Source: Tetracentron sinense
Taxonomy: Eukaryota; Streptophyta; Magnoliopsida; Trochodendrales; Trochodendraceae
NCBI GenBank assembly: GCA_015143295.1
Contig: CM026554.1
Location: 56,941,301 to 57,005,300, forward strand
Direction: 5' to 3'
Length of the DNA stretch: 64,000 nucleotides
The notes below the pieces were generated by a model. It worked only from the letters and a program-made list of their open reading frames with translations. It was not told where the DNA came from and ran no database searches. Positions 34,640 through 48,900 of the stretch are shown piece after piece. Made by a program: the position numbers and the translations under genes. The stretch's first letter is position 1. Every line of letters begins with the position of its first letter.

Positions 34640-35780
34640 TTCTGAGCATCTACTGTTCTGTGGCATAGCCGAAAAGCTGGGGCCTGTGGCGGGGACTTAT
34701 GGGATCCTAAATTCAGGTCCCGAACAGGAATTCAGGTCAAGAACCTTTAGACTTGCTGCAACTGTCATAATTGGTTGAAAATGGTTTCGAGAGGACTAAA
34801 CAGGGAATGTTTGTTAGGGATCATATTCGTTTTCATAGACTCGAAGGTCATTTATGTTCTTGCAGTACTCACTAGGTAGTCCATGGAATGGAGAAAAACT
34901 AGTACTGAAATATGTTCGTCTTATAGGTAAGCTGTAACCGAAACCACGATGACCATCGCTGTTGCAGTACAAGACTGTCCAATTGAGCCACGGGCTCAAT
35001 CATTTAGCCAGTTATTATGTTTAAAAGAGGGGTTGAAAAAGAAATTGTGCTATAAACATTAGAGGGTGTTTGTGAGATGGATAACTCTCACCCAGGATAA
35101 GTGAAAAATGTACGTTGGAAAAAATGGGCGTACACCTAACAAAGAGTGGAGAGAGGGCCGGCCATATAGCCTAAAAAAGATGTGATAATAGGTTTCATTT
35201 CCTACTTAAAAGACTCAAGTCTCTTGTGACTTGTGGCACTACAATCTATGTACATGAAAAGATCAAACGTTTCTGCTCTCACTAAGTCAACACTCTGGAG
35301 CTAAGTAACCATAATGAGCGCGGGAGAGAGAGCGTCAAATTTTAATTTAGGATAGGGTTGGGAACGCCTCCAGAGCGCTGATATATATACATAAAATATA
35401 TATTGATGTTCTTGAAAATTACTTGTAGATGTAAATATATATATTTTTTTTAATTTTTTAAACTCTAAGAGAAAATTGATAAAATCATTTATAATTCAAA
35501 ATTTTCATCACAACAAACAAGGTAACTATTGAATTATTAAATGTATCATTCTAAATTCAATTACAAGATCACTAATAATTAACAAATCTTATATGAATCT
35601 TGTACCCTATAAATAAAAATGACAAAATACATTTCATTTCACATGAAAAATTAGGAAAAAAATAAAACTTTACACAAAAATCGCACTTTTAGGTGAGAAC
35701 GAGGTTTACAAAAGTTGAAATCGAGCTTCCGAGGTGAAAGCGAGGTTTGAGAGTGGGAGCGAGTAACAAGTTTGGGTTAC
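34640..35780. other. Intergenic, no gene seen
   Basis: AT-rich sequence between the GlyRS remnant and the Rieske gene. Short ORFs only, without recognisable domains. Confidence 0.45.
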
Positions 35781-35782
35781 TA

Positions 35783-36075
35783 AGCTCTGGAGGGCCACAT
35801 GCTCCTCAATCGAGGAGACGCTGTCTATGCAAACCAAAGCCAAGGCATGCGGTGTCGAGTGAATGCTAGTGATCTACTCGCTTGCAATTCCCGAGTCCTG
35901 GAGACTGGAGAGGATCCGTGTAAAAAAAAAACACTCTGGAGGGGCCACATGCTCCTTAATCGAGGCACTGTGGCCTGTGTATGCAAACCAAAGCCAAGTT
36001 ATGTGGTGCCGAGTATGATGATAATCTACTTGCTAGCAAAATTCCAAGGAGAGGATCCATGAAAAAAAAAAATAA
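35783..36075 (+). repeat. Two tandem SINE-like units with A-rich tails
   Basis: Two diverged copies (about 35783-35930 and 35934-36075) start CTCTGGAGG.GCCACATGCTCC, share GCAAACCAAAGCCAAG, and each ends AGAGGATCC.TG followed by an oligo-A run. The A tails suggest reverse-transcribed units. A clear pol III box A/B pair was not found, so SINE identity is tentative. Confidence 0.6.
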
Positions 36076-36211
36076 TAATAATAATGTAGGGTCACGTGGT
36101 GAAACTTAAATCTCTCACAGCTACATGCGAGAAATATATATATGAAGAATCTTAAAAACACCATGTCCCATACAAGTAACATGATAGAATAAAATCGAGT
36201 AGTGAAAGACG

Positions 36212-36382
36212 TACCCATGAATTCCATTTCCAAACCTAAGGCACCACCTCATTGGTGGATGCCCCTCTCTTAAATGCTCACCATACCCTATCAAGAGTAG
36301 TGATAGGCATACCCATGAATTTCATTTCTAAACCTAAGGAATCATCTCATTAGTGGATGCCCCCTCTTAAATGCTCACCAAC
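36212..36382. repeat. Tandem duplication of about 73 bp with spacer
   Basis: Two copies (36212-36286, 36311-36382) share ACCCATGAATT.CATTTC, AAACCTAAGG and CTTAAATGCTCACCA. Confidence 0.8.
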
Positions 36383-36550
36383 TACAACATCCAAAAAAGG
36401 ATATGTCATCGGACGACAACATGACGAAGCTGACCTCACCAGTTACATTGGGAAAGAGAAATAAAATTTAAAATGAAATAACATTTCATTGCCACGTGCC
36501 AATTTGCAATTAGGTGGTCAGTTTGGATCCATTTTCCATTGGAGCCAAAT

Positions 36551-36968
36551 CATCTCCGGTGATAACTGGATTTGGCAAATTCGGTTATCACCCCTAGAGG
36601 TCACCATGTGTCTCCTTTGGCACCCCTTAACCATGGGTAAGGTTCACCCACCCCTAGGGTTCACCCACCCATTTTTGTTTATTTTAAAAAAATATTAATT
36701 CTTTTTTTTAAAATTAAAAAACTGTTTTTAATATTAAAAAAACTCTAAAAACAGTTTTTTAATTTTAAAAAAACTCTAAAAACAGTTTTTTAATTTTAAA
36801 AAAAGAATTAATATTAAAAAAAAAAAAAAAAAACTAAAAATGGATGGGTGAACCCTAGGGGTGGGTGAACCTTACCCATGGTTAAGGGGTGTTAAAGGAG
36901 ACATGTGGCGACCTCTAGGGGTGATAACCGGATTTGGCAAAACTGGTTATCACCGTAGAGGATTTGAC
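36551..36968. mobile_element. Large foldback MITE (family also at 54486-54890)
   Basis: Arms of about 130-150 bp pair across an A/T-rich centre. The left arm holds GGTGATAACTGG, GGTTATCACCCCTAGAGG and TTAACCATGGGTAAGG; the right arm holds the complements. Each arm end is itself an imperfect palindrome (GGTGATAAC ... GGTTATCACC). No ORF. Confidence 0.85.
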
Positions 36969-37315
36969 TCCTTTTCCATTTCCGTTTATGGCTTATGGGG
37001 GAGAAGTCATTTATTTTCTCCCCATGATTTTTGACTTCTCCCCATTTGATATCTCTCCCCCTTATTCTCACACACTTATCGCCACATGTCCATTTGTGTG
37101 TGGAGAAGTCAAAATCATGGCCCCATGATTTTGACTTCTGCACCACATGTCACCTATTCTATGGAACCCCGAGATAAGCCCTTTCTGGCTTCGCCAGAGG
37201 CAAGCCAAGGCCTATGCGCTTATGTGAGGGGGCGAGTCCGTCATCCGTCCCTTAGAATTCCACTAGAAATTTTTCTTCTTTTCTCGCTCGTGAGCCATAA
37301 TAAGAGCAGAAGAAG

Positions 37316-40300
37316 ATGCTGAGAGTCGCCGGGAGGAGGCTATCTTCTCTGTCTTGGGGGACGAACCGGACCGCTTCGGCCATCCTCTCTAGAAATCTAA
37401 TTAACGGTGATGCCTCCAGATCCATTTGCTCCTCTTTCATTTCACAATCCCGTGATCCGATTAGAGGTTAGTTTTTTTTTTTTTTTTTCGATTGGCGATT
37501 CGGTTTTAGGGTTTATTTCACCATCGTTTTTTCATTTTTAATATTGATGAATTCGACGGTACACGGTATATCGATTTAGAGGTTAGGGCTCTTTTGTTGA
37601 TTCATTGAATTGGGGTTTATTTATTTCATTCCTTTTTTCTTTGGCCATATTATATGATTTGATTCTAATATTATTCGTTGCTGATCTACGTTCTATGTGT
37701 ATTTTGGGCCAGTTATTTTTCTAGTCATATTATTGTTTTCACCATTTAGATGTGTAATCTGTGTTGCTGATGAATAAGTTACTGAGGGATTTTGCTACTC
37801 TGCTAGATTAAAGTGGTAAGATTTGCTTTGCGTCCTAAAGAAGGGATCTTTATTGGATACGAGCTCGCTTAAATGTTATTATGTGGGACACTGTTTCTGT
37901 TTAGCTATCTTTTGTTGCAATGGTTTAACTGAACATCGAATGACGAGCTTCTCGACATTTTGTTTCATTTGTGTGTTCAGTCATATTTGTTTTTGCTCAG
38001 ATGCACAACCCTATTGGATAGTTGGATAGATGTAAATATGGAATTGTTTGAGCCAACTACAGTTATGTGAAAATGTGCCGTAGATTTTTTATTGTTGGGT
38101 ATTTCTCTTGAAATGACTCGAAGCAGGTAATTTGGAAGTCATGCAGCGACTGTTGCATGTAGACCTCACACTGAGCTGGACCCAAATTACTGTAGGTTCA
38201 CATTTTCCAGGCGCCAACCAAGGGATGCTGGCCAAGGTTAGTTAGGGGTGTTGTTCAGTTTGAGTTGGACCTTTCTGAAATTCACTACCCTCTTGGGTAT
38301 TGGATGTTATCATATATGACTTTTGTAATTTGAGGTTGTAACTTGTAAGTCATTTTTTTTTTGTTTTGGTAATTCCAAGTATTTTTTCCTGGTTGCTAAT
38401 ACAAATAATTTCAAATAAACTTTTTTAAGTTTAAGAAAAAACTTAGAAGGAATATCCTCTCCCATTGGTCAAAGTAGTGACTAGTGAGAAAAAGATAAGG
38501 TAGACAAAAAATCTAAAATTTGGGTTTGAAAGCAAAAGGAGAAAAAATGCCTATGGAGAATTCTCCGTACAATGTAGCAAACATGTATCCTAAATGTAAG
38601 AGAAGTGAGCTTAAGCAAAAATCAAAATTATCTCTTTTCATTTCAAGCCAAGGAAAACCAAGGAGTTTGAAGATATGGGTTCTAAAAAATGCCTAAGGTT
38701 TATTCCTCCATTCTTTTCATAAGGAACCCTCAAAGTCGGCAATACGCTCTTTAAGAGGGTTTAAACTATCTCAAGAGCAGGTTGGTTTGTTAACTTAAGC
38801 TAGGATATACAACAAAGAAAAATAGAAAATGAGAGAGAATAGTACAAGTGCTTAAAGTAAATAATGAAACTAAACTTTACTCACCTTATCTCGTTTGAAC
38901 TTTAAAGTGGTTCTCTTTGACTCATCTCTTCAAAATTTGGATAAAGTTGAAAAAGTCTAAAGGTTTAATCCCCTTAAATTTGTTAAGGAAGATTAAAAGT
39001 ATGCACTAGTAATGTTGATTATTGGGTTGATTGAGATACATGCTTGATTATTGATAAAAAAAAGAGTATGCATTAGTAACGTTGTTGATTTCTAGGTTTT
39101 TGTTTTCTTTATGCGGCTTTGAGTTTAATTCTCAGTAACCTCCTAGCTTTGTCATCATGTTTGTAACTACTTATCTTTGATATATAATCTCATGCTTACC
39201 GATCTAAAGAAAAAAAAACTAGAGATCAAATAACTAAAGATGACTAAGGCTAAGAACTGGGGTAAGAGCAAGGAATTGGAGAGTTGGAAAAATCCAAGAG
39301 TAGGGGGATTTCAAAGTGTCTTCTAACTTCTAAGGGCCAAATGAAGTGGCTATTTATAGGGTAACAGGAGACTGTGGATGTTATTATCATTTTGAAAATT
39401 TAAGGGCTTTTTGGTCACAAAATGAAAAAAAATGTAATTTTTTGGGTTGAAATGACTGAAAAGATGTCTACCTTTTGCTAGACCTGCCCTACTTGCCAGT
39501 AGGTACTTGTGTTGACACAAATTTCGTGTCCGAAAATCAAGGACAAGAAAAGTATGACAAATAATATTTTTATTGATATTGGTGAGGGTACAAATCTCTG
39601 CGGTTTAATCTCTGTAAACTAAAGAAACCTCTGATTCTTTTCTTTACAAACCTTTAATTTGAGGGTTGGAAAACAATGTATTCTCATATCCGAACTTCGA
39701 AATTGTAGTCGAAAATATTGCTGAAGTATTTGGGCCTTAGTGGAGATCTTCAAAGCTTTGACTTTAATGGAGATCTTCGAAGCTTCAATCTTTAATGGAG
39801 ATCCGTGGAGCTTTAGGCTTTGATGGGGATCTACGGAGCTTTGGCTTTAATGGAGATCTCTGGAGCTTTGGGCTTTGATGGAGATCTACGAAGCTTCAGA
39901 CTTTAATCGAGATCTTCGGAGCTTTAGACTTTGATGGAGATCTTTGGAGCTACAGAGCTTGTATCATTTGTGGGTCCCATTTGGTGGGAATTGTTGATAA
40001 GTCTTGTGAGGCTAGTGGATCATATTTGGAGTCTATCTAATTTGTGGGTCCCATTTGGTGGAAACTAACACTTATCTTTAAAGAGTTTAAATTTATATAA
40101 ATTTAATTCTAAGGAGGGTCCACCTTTTAAGATCCTGCCATGTGACAATTTTGATCTTATCAAAATTTGCATGCCTACAACCTATCACGTCAATTTTGGG
40201 CCCCAACGGTATTGTCGTTAGTTAAAGTTGCAACAAGACTGTCTTTTCAAACGGTGGCCTGAGCTTTATTGATAAAATAAATAAGTAAAAAAAAGAAAGA

Positions 40301-43300
40301 CAAAAAAATAAAATTTGTTGTTATTTGGAAGAGCGACACTATTAATTTGTAAAAATGCCATTCTTTATGCGTTTTTTTCATGAATGACATTTTCGACCCA
40401 TTTGTCATTAGCCGTGAATTTTGACCAAATTATCATGGATTTAAAAAGTTGAAAGTTCCAAAGGGGGTTCTTATAGTGGAATTCTATGTTGCAGAACTTT
40501 AAAGGATATGAACCAAAATGAATAAGATTCAAAGTGATGCAGGAGCATCTGATTTTCTAATGATGGGTAAGATCAAATAATGACCCAAGTTCATAAGGGG
40601 GGCCCAAGTTCATAAAAGAGAGTTTTTCTTCTAGAAGAGCCCAAGTCCATATGACCATTTTGGAGTAATGAGCAATCTTGTAAGTTGATCCTAGGAAGTT
40701 CCACCATCCTAGTTACTTATAGTTGCATTTAATGATTGTCTAGAAACTTGTAGAAGTCAAGACCCAGTTATTTGTTGAAACTTTTATTTCTTTCCTAGTA
40801 ATTAATAGTAGTCATTATTTAGACTTTTTGAATGCGAGTCTCTTGTTGCCTATTTAAACCAAGGGGGTTGTCTTGGAGAATCAGTTTTTTAAAGCATTAC
40901 CAATATAGAAGACCTTGAGTTTTGTATTTTCTTCTTCAATCTTTGTGGATGTTTGATTGATTGCTACAGTTTTCTCTTTCGAACTGCATAATTTGATATC
41001 AGAGCGGGTTCATGTAACTTGTTCAACATCTTTCTTTCTAAATTAGCGCCTAAATACACTGCTATACGCTCGATGACTGCTCTAAGAAGAGGTCGTGGTG
41101 GTCGAGGAAGAGGATATCGTGCCAACAACAATCCCGAAATTGAAGAAATCCGATTGAGACTTGCTCAATTGAAAAACTGTCACCGTAGGAATGAAAATGA
41201 TGAATCCGATGAAGAAGATGTCATTCAAGTTATTGATAATGGTGATAATGATAGATTACCATTACCCGAAAGAATTATTCAAGCATTGGAAAGAAGTCAA
41301 AGAGAAATTCGAGTTGATATTCTGGAATTTTCGATACATTTACAATCCGATGATTTTACCGATTGGTTAGAAAATGTGAAGTCTTTCTTTGAATGGAAGA
41401 ACATGTCGGACCTTCAAAAAATCAAATTTGTTCAAACCCGATTGAGGGGTTCATGCATTGATATGGTGGAAAATCTTGCAAGAAAATCGTGAGATTGAAG
41501 GAAAGTAACGAATCTCTACATGGAGATGCATGAAGGCTGCCCTTTAACTACCCACCAATTATGCTCAAACTTTGTACCAACGGCTTTTTCATTTAAAGCA
41601 AGGTATGAGATTAGTTTCTGATTATGCGGATAATTTTTATGCTTTAGTAAGTCGAAATAAATTGAGAGAGACCAAACAATAATTAATGTCTCGATTTATT
41701 TTCAGGTTGAGAATATCAATCCAAGATGAGATCATGATATTGGAACCAAAGATATTGGACAAGGCTGTCCAATATGCACTAAAAGCTGAAATTAAGTTGA
41801 GTAGATCTTTGGGAAGAGGAAGCACCATTAGTACCACCAAATGGGCTACAATTGCAAGCTCTTATAAAGTTCTAGTGCTTCAAATGTGAAGCAATCATTG
41901 TCAAATGCCCCAAACCGACCAGCCCAAAATTTTGAGATATCGGTTCGTGTGCGTTTTACTAGCACGGGCTGATTCATCCAAAATCCAGCCACTTATAAGT
42001 TATAAGTGTTTTCGGTGTGGTGAGAATAAACATAGATCCTTTAAATGTCCTAGGAAAGAAAGAAATTTGGCAGACCCGATTGAAGAAATTGAAGTGAATA
42101 ATAAGGAAGAAGTCTTGTTGAGTAAACCGAAACTTGTTGATAATGTGCCGGAACATGTTGAAGATGTGCAACCCGATGATGGTGATTTTTTGGCAATGCA
42201 AAGAATGTTAGGAGTTGAAAAATCAGATCTGGAACCATGGCCAAGATCTAATATTTTTCTAACTTGTTGTACTTCTAAAAGGAAGGTATGTACTATTATC
42301 ATCGATTCTGGAAGTTGTGGCAACATGGTGTCTAAAAAGATGGTGCAAAAGCTCAACCTTTTATGTGAAAATCATCACCAACCTTATCACATTTCTTAGT
42401 TCAAGAAAGGTAATGAAGTACCAGTAACAAAGAAGTACTTGGTTAATTTTTCTATTGGAAACATTTACAAGGATGCGGTATGGTGTGATGTATTGCCAAT
42501 GAATGCATGTCATATCTTATTTGGACGACCTTGACAATATGATTGAAAAGTCAAGCATGATGGATTTAAAAATTGTTATTCTTTTATCAAAGAAGGAATT
42601 CATATCACTCTATGACCCTTAAAACCTTTACTTAAAGTTGAATATGGTAAGAATATTGAGAACATTCTCTTTAAGGCAATTTGTTCAAGAACTCATCTAC
42701 CATGTATATACTAATTTCTAAGAGAATTTCACCACCCACTGATGTGGACTCAAATGCCACCGTTCCTAAAGAAATTCAGCCTCTTGATTTAGCTCCATTA
42801 TTGGATCTCAAGAGAGTGAGTTGTGATGCAGAGTCGTTTGCGGATCCTTTAAAGGAGATTCGTGAGGATTTTTTGAAGAAAGTTGAGAAAACTTATGTCA
42901 AGTACAAAGAAAATGTGTATTTACATCGGCGACATGTAGAATTTAGAGAAAGTGACTTGGTTATGGTCTACCTCAAGAAGGAAAGATTTCCCATTGGCCA
43001 ATATAGCAAACTTAAATACAAGAAATTTGGGCCGTGCCGGATTTTGACGCGTATTGGCAATAATGCATATGTCATTGATCTCTCAAGTGACCTCAACATC
43101 TCCCCGATATTCAATATATCGGATCTCCTTGTTTACCTTAAGGTTGATGATCTCAATCCCGGTACTTCTAAAATTTCACGGGAGCAAGAGAAGATTCTTC
43201 AAATCCATGATGGGCAAAACACCACCTCCTGAAATTGGTCGTACACTCAATATCTTGTTCAATGGAAAGGAAAGCCGAAAACAAAAGCTACATGGATTTC

Positions 43301-45945
43301 ATAGGATAATTTGAAAGCTATTAATGCACAAGTCTTGGAAAATTTAAAGAAGAAAGAATTAAGTTCGATGGTGAACTTTCTCCAACCGGAGGTATACTTG
43401 ATGCAGGAGCATCCGATTTTCTAATGATGGGTAAGATCAAATAATGGCCTAAGTTCATGAGGGGGGCCCAAGCCCATAAAAGAGAGTTTTTCTTCTAGAA
43501 GAGCCCAAGTCCACATGACCAGTTTGGAGTAATGAGCTATCTTGGAAGTTGATCCTAGGAAGTTTCACCATCTTAGTTACTTATAGTCAAGGTTCGTAAT
43601 ATCGAAAATATCGGCGATATATCGCCGATATTTTTCGATATCGTTGAAGACCGATGCTTCGATACACTGTATGAAAAAAATTACACAGTATCGGTTGGTA
43701 TCGGCGATATATCGCCGATACCATACCGATATCGACCAAAAGTGGGTGAGTCCCATCGAAATCAGAGATTCGGTCAGGGTTCCCTTTTTTTTCACATGCG
43801 CAAGCACAAATCCAAAAAAAAATAAAAATAAAATTAGTACTGAGTACAGAAAACCCGTGAGTGTGCCGATTCATTGTCTTTAAATATGGAAAAACCTACA
43901 TAGCATTCATCACAGTCTGAAAATCTTCGATTTAGTTGGAAAAAAAAAAAGAGGGTTGATTTAGAAGAAGGAAGAAGGAGGAAGGAGGAAGAAGGAAGAA
44001 GAGACTGGAGCATACCTGAGCCAGTCCACCGTCGCCGTCGTCTGTGCCGTCGCCGTCCCCGTCGCCATTGCCGTCGCCGTCCCCAAACGCCCAAACCCAA
44101 GCCAAGCCAAGGTTCCTCCTTCCCCTCGGCTCCTCTCTGCGTTTTTTTTTCGTTCGGTTCCAGTATACGATTCATCAGATATTCAGATGATAAGGTTAAA
44201 CCTTAAAGGTTATGCTAAGTTCACTCACCCTATAGATAAGCTTAAGCCTTTTAAGGGTATGCTAAGTTCACTCACCCTATTTAAAACTTAACACCCTTAT
44301 AAGGGTTTGCTAACTTTACTCGATCCTACATAAAACTTAAAACCCTTATAAGGGTTATCTAACTCCACTCTTACGTAAAACTTAAAACCCTTTTAAGGGT
44401 TATTTAGCGTGACTCTCACTTAATTTTTTTTTTTTTTTTAAGGGCTTTTAACTTTTAAGTAAAATTATATGAATGCATTTTATTTGTATGATAATGCATT
44501 TTTTTCTATGAAACTAGCATTACCTTATAAACCCTTATAAGGGTTATTTAATTGTTAATGCATTTTTTTTTGTGAAAAAGTTATCTGGTTAATGTTAGGG
44601 ATTTTTACCTAAAATTTAAAAGGTAATGCTAGTTTCACACTTTCACTCTTTTTATAAATTATATAGAGGCTTTAATTAAAAAAAAGCTTCACTATATCGA
44701 AATATAAAAAAATAATAATAATTTCTTGATAAAGATGTATCTCTAGCAAATTATGCCCACAAGACCATTTTAGATATATTAAAAAATTAATAATTTCGTA
44801 ATAATATTTTATAAATTAGAAATAATTTATATGTAATATCTCTAACCTCATAAGGGCTTTTTAAAAATATAATAACACCTTGACTAATTAGTAATCACTT
44901 AGCTATTCTTTTTTGTAAAAAAATTTAACAAACTTTTACTAATCGGTAATCACTTTGATTAATAAGTTAACATACTTTTTAGCACAAAAATTTATAAATT
45001 ATTATACTATTTTTATTACATAATTTTAAAAGATTATAAAACATACTATTTTGAAGAGAAATTTTTTTTAAAACTGGTCTCCATATTAGAAATTATATTA
45101 TATGACAAAAAGTAATATGTTGTAAACTAATATTGATTTATATTTTATACCCAATTTTAAAAAGTATTAAAAATTGTAATATAAGGTCGTTTTTTCTATT
45201 TTAATTTTTAAATAAACCCTTATAAGGGTTATTTAATTGTTAATGCATTCTTTTTGTAAAAAAGTTATCTGGTTAATGTTAGGGATTTTAACCTAAAATT
45301 TAAAAGGTAATGCTAGTTTCACACTTTCACTCTTTTTATAAATTATATGGAGGCTTTAATTAAAAAAAAAGCTTCACTATATTGAAATATAAAAAAAAAA
45401 AAATAATTTCTTGATAAAGATGTATCTCTAGCAAATTATGCCCACAAGACCATTTTAGATATATTAAAAAATTAATAATTTCTTAATAATATTTTATAAA
45501 TTAGAAATAATTTATATGTAATATCTCTAACCTCATAAGGGCTTTTTAAAAATATAATAACACCTTGACTAATTAGTAATCACTTAACTATTCTTTTTTG
45601 TAAAAAAATTTAACAAACTTTTACTAATCGGTAATCACTTTGATTAATAAGTTAACATACTTTTTAGCACAAAAATTTATAAATTATTATACTATTTTTA
45701 TTACAAAATTTTAAAAGATTATAAAACATACTATTTTGAAGAGAAATTTTTTTTAAAACTGGTCTGCCATATTAGAAATTATATTATATGACAAAAAGTA
45801 ATATGTTGTAAACTAATATTGATTTATATTTTACACCAAATTTTAAAAAGTATTAAAAATTGTGATATAAGGTCGTTTTTTCTATTTTAATTTTTAAGAA
45901 TTATACTTGAAATTTATGTATATTTTTATTTACTTATGATCAATG

Positions 45946-45979
<34 letters not shown>

Positions 45980-48900
45980 ATTACTGAAACTTGATTATGG
46001 ATCTGCACATTGCCTTAGGAAAATTACATCTATTTCAATTATTTATCTACTCTAATGTGCACTCATAAAGTCATAAGTATTTCAAATTGTCAAATCAATT
46101 AACATGGATAAACATTAAACAAAAAATAATATGTTATAAACTAATATTGATTTATATTATACACCCAATTTTAAAAAGTATTAAAAATTGTAATATAAGG
46201 TTGTTTTTTCTATTTTAATTTTTATGAATTATACTTGAAATTCATGTATATTTTTATTTAGTTATGATCAATGTTATATATATATAATAATTACTGAAAC
46301 TTGATTATGGGTCTGCACATTGCTTTAGGAAAATTGCATCTATTTCAATTATTTATATATTCTAATGTGCACTCATAAAGTCATAAGTATTTGAAATTGT
46401 CAAAACAATTAACATGGATAATCATTAAAAAACAGAGGCAATAGGAGTTGATTATATTATGTGTTTAACTTGATTATATTTTTTAATGATCCACTGTGCA
46501 GTATTTTTTATATTGTAAAAGAATTAGCCCAAATAATTCTACCACTCTATAGTTTGTAAAAGAAATAAGAACATTTGTATTTTGTATTTCGACAAAGAAG
46601 TTTTGCTTAATGATATTAAGCTTGTAATCATCTAAACAACACTCAATATACATAGATTACATTAAAATAAAATTTTTATTTTATATTTAAAACTTAATCA
46701 GGAGTCTCACACATTTAAATAAAATTGCATCAACTTCGTTTTACATAATTACATCCACTTCATAGTCAAATAAAATTACATCAACTTCTTTTTACATAAT
46801 CACATCCATTTCATAGTCAAATAAAATTACATCTACTTCTTTTTACCTAATTACACCAACTTCATAGTCAAATAAAATTACATCCACTTCTTTTTACATA
46901 ATTACATCAACTTGATACTCAAATAAAATTACAATTGTCTTCCTTTTTTCTTGATGCAGGGTCTCCAATCAGTTAACCATCTACTCTCTTTTCCATATTG
47001 ATTTTGTCCTGTACAAACATTGAGCTCATCAATTACATATAGAAATAGTTTGAGAAACTAAATTAAAAATCAATTACTTATCATATAGAAACAGTTTAAG
47101 AAATTAAATTAAATTTCAATTATTTATCAACTGTAATGTACATTCATAAGCTTTTCATATTTCTAAAGCAATTAACATGGATAATCATAAAAAAAAATCA
47201 CGGGTTTTGGTGTTTGATTATATTATGTGTTTGACATTAATATTTATTGATGATCCACTAGGAGATGGTGCGAGACATAGGTTGGTCGCATGGAAAACAA
47301 ATAGAAGGGAACAAGAATGGAGCAATATGTAATTATTGTGGCAAAAAAATAAGAAGCGGTGGAATTACTCGGTTAAAGTGGCATCTTGCTGGGGGTGATT
47401 CGAATGTAGCAGACTGTCCAAGTTGTCCGATGGAGGTCAGACAAGCTATGAAGGTTAACCTTACCATTGAGGCTAAGCAGAGACTGGAGCATGTCGCAGA
47501 GCAAAAGGCAATCCGTCAAGAAATAAGGCGTGGTCTACAGCCACCAGTAGATGTGGATGATGACGACGAAGATGATACTTTATACCCAATCGACTGTATT
47601 GGAGTTGACGAGCGGCTAGCATATTGACAGGGCTATCGTCAATCTATGCGCCAACAGTGGGACAGAGATCAGGAGCGTTCATTTGCAGCTCGCATGCAGT
47701 CTGCCGATTTCAGAGGCAGTGTCGGAGCAGGACCATCCGGTTCGACTGGTAGGACATCTGATTTTGGGACTGGGACACAATCGCATGGTATGTTTGGCCG
47801 CAGCCAAAGCATGAAAGTCCCGGATCTGCCACATGATTCATCTCTGTACAAAAGTCGAAATGCAAAACAGAAGCGACTGAAAGAAATGTGGAGTGGGGGA
47901 AGTCTGGTGGAAGCGCTTGGAACAGCTGTATCCAAGTTTTTCATACATAGTCATGTGCCTGCTAATGCTGCCTCAACCCCACAGTTTAAGAACATGATTC
48001 ACGAGGCAGAACGGGTTGGGCCGGGAGTAGAGCCTCCTTCTCCATATGAGATTACAGGTAAATACTTAGACGCAGAGGAGAAGGAGATGAGAGACTATAT
48101 TGACACTCTAAAGCCAACGTGGGAAAATTTTGGTATCACTATTATGTGTGATGGTTGGACAGGACCCACTAGGCTTTCGATCATTAACTTTATGGTGTAC
48201 AGTCAGGGAAGGACAATATTTTTAAAGTCCGTTGATGCATCTGACAATATAAAAGATGCAAAATATATATATGACTTAATGAAGGGTGTTGTAGAGGAAG
48301 TGGGAAAAAAAAATGTAGTCCAGGTGGTGACTGATAATGGGAGTGCCTTCGTGAAGGCTGGGAAGATGCTTATGAAAAAGTATCCCCTATACTGGACCCC
48401 TTGCGCAGCCCATTGCATAGACCTGATGTTACAGGCAATAGGAGAAAGAAAATCTGTGAAGGAGGTTATTGACGAGGCAAGAACGGTAACCAACTTCATA
48501 TACAACCACAGTTGGGTTCTAGCAAAGATGAGGGCTTTGTGTGGTGGTGAAATAGTACGGCCAGGGGCGACGCGCTTCGCCACCAATTTTATTGCCTTAG
48601 AGAGTTTGTTCAAACATAAAATTGGACTAAAGGCATTATTCACTGGGACTGATTGGACAGAATATGGACAAAGGCGCACTATTTTGGCAAAAAAAGTTGA
48701 GGACATTGTCCTTAATAACAAATTTTGGGACAAAGTGGATGATACAGCTGCCATACTAGAGCCTGTTTACCGTGTCTTAAGGGTGATAGATGCAGATAAG
48801 TGGCCGACTATGGGTTCTGTGTACGAATTAATGCGGGTAATGAAGTTGTCGATAAAGAATGTGTCCCCTCGTGGATACAAGTGGGTCCACAAGATTATCG

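Noticed and set aside
43834-44175. Minus-strand ORF of 113 codons, arginine-rich
   Set aside because: It is a shadow of GTCGCC repeats and purine runs in the hAT left end. Composition is low complexity and there is no domain.
46717-46936. Regular 51-bp repeats considered as a CRISPR-like array
   Set aside because: The whole unit is repeated with no unique spacers, and the host is a plant. It is an ordinary minisatellite.
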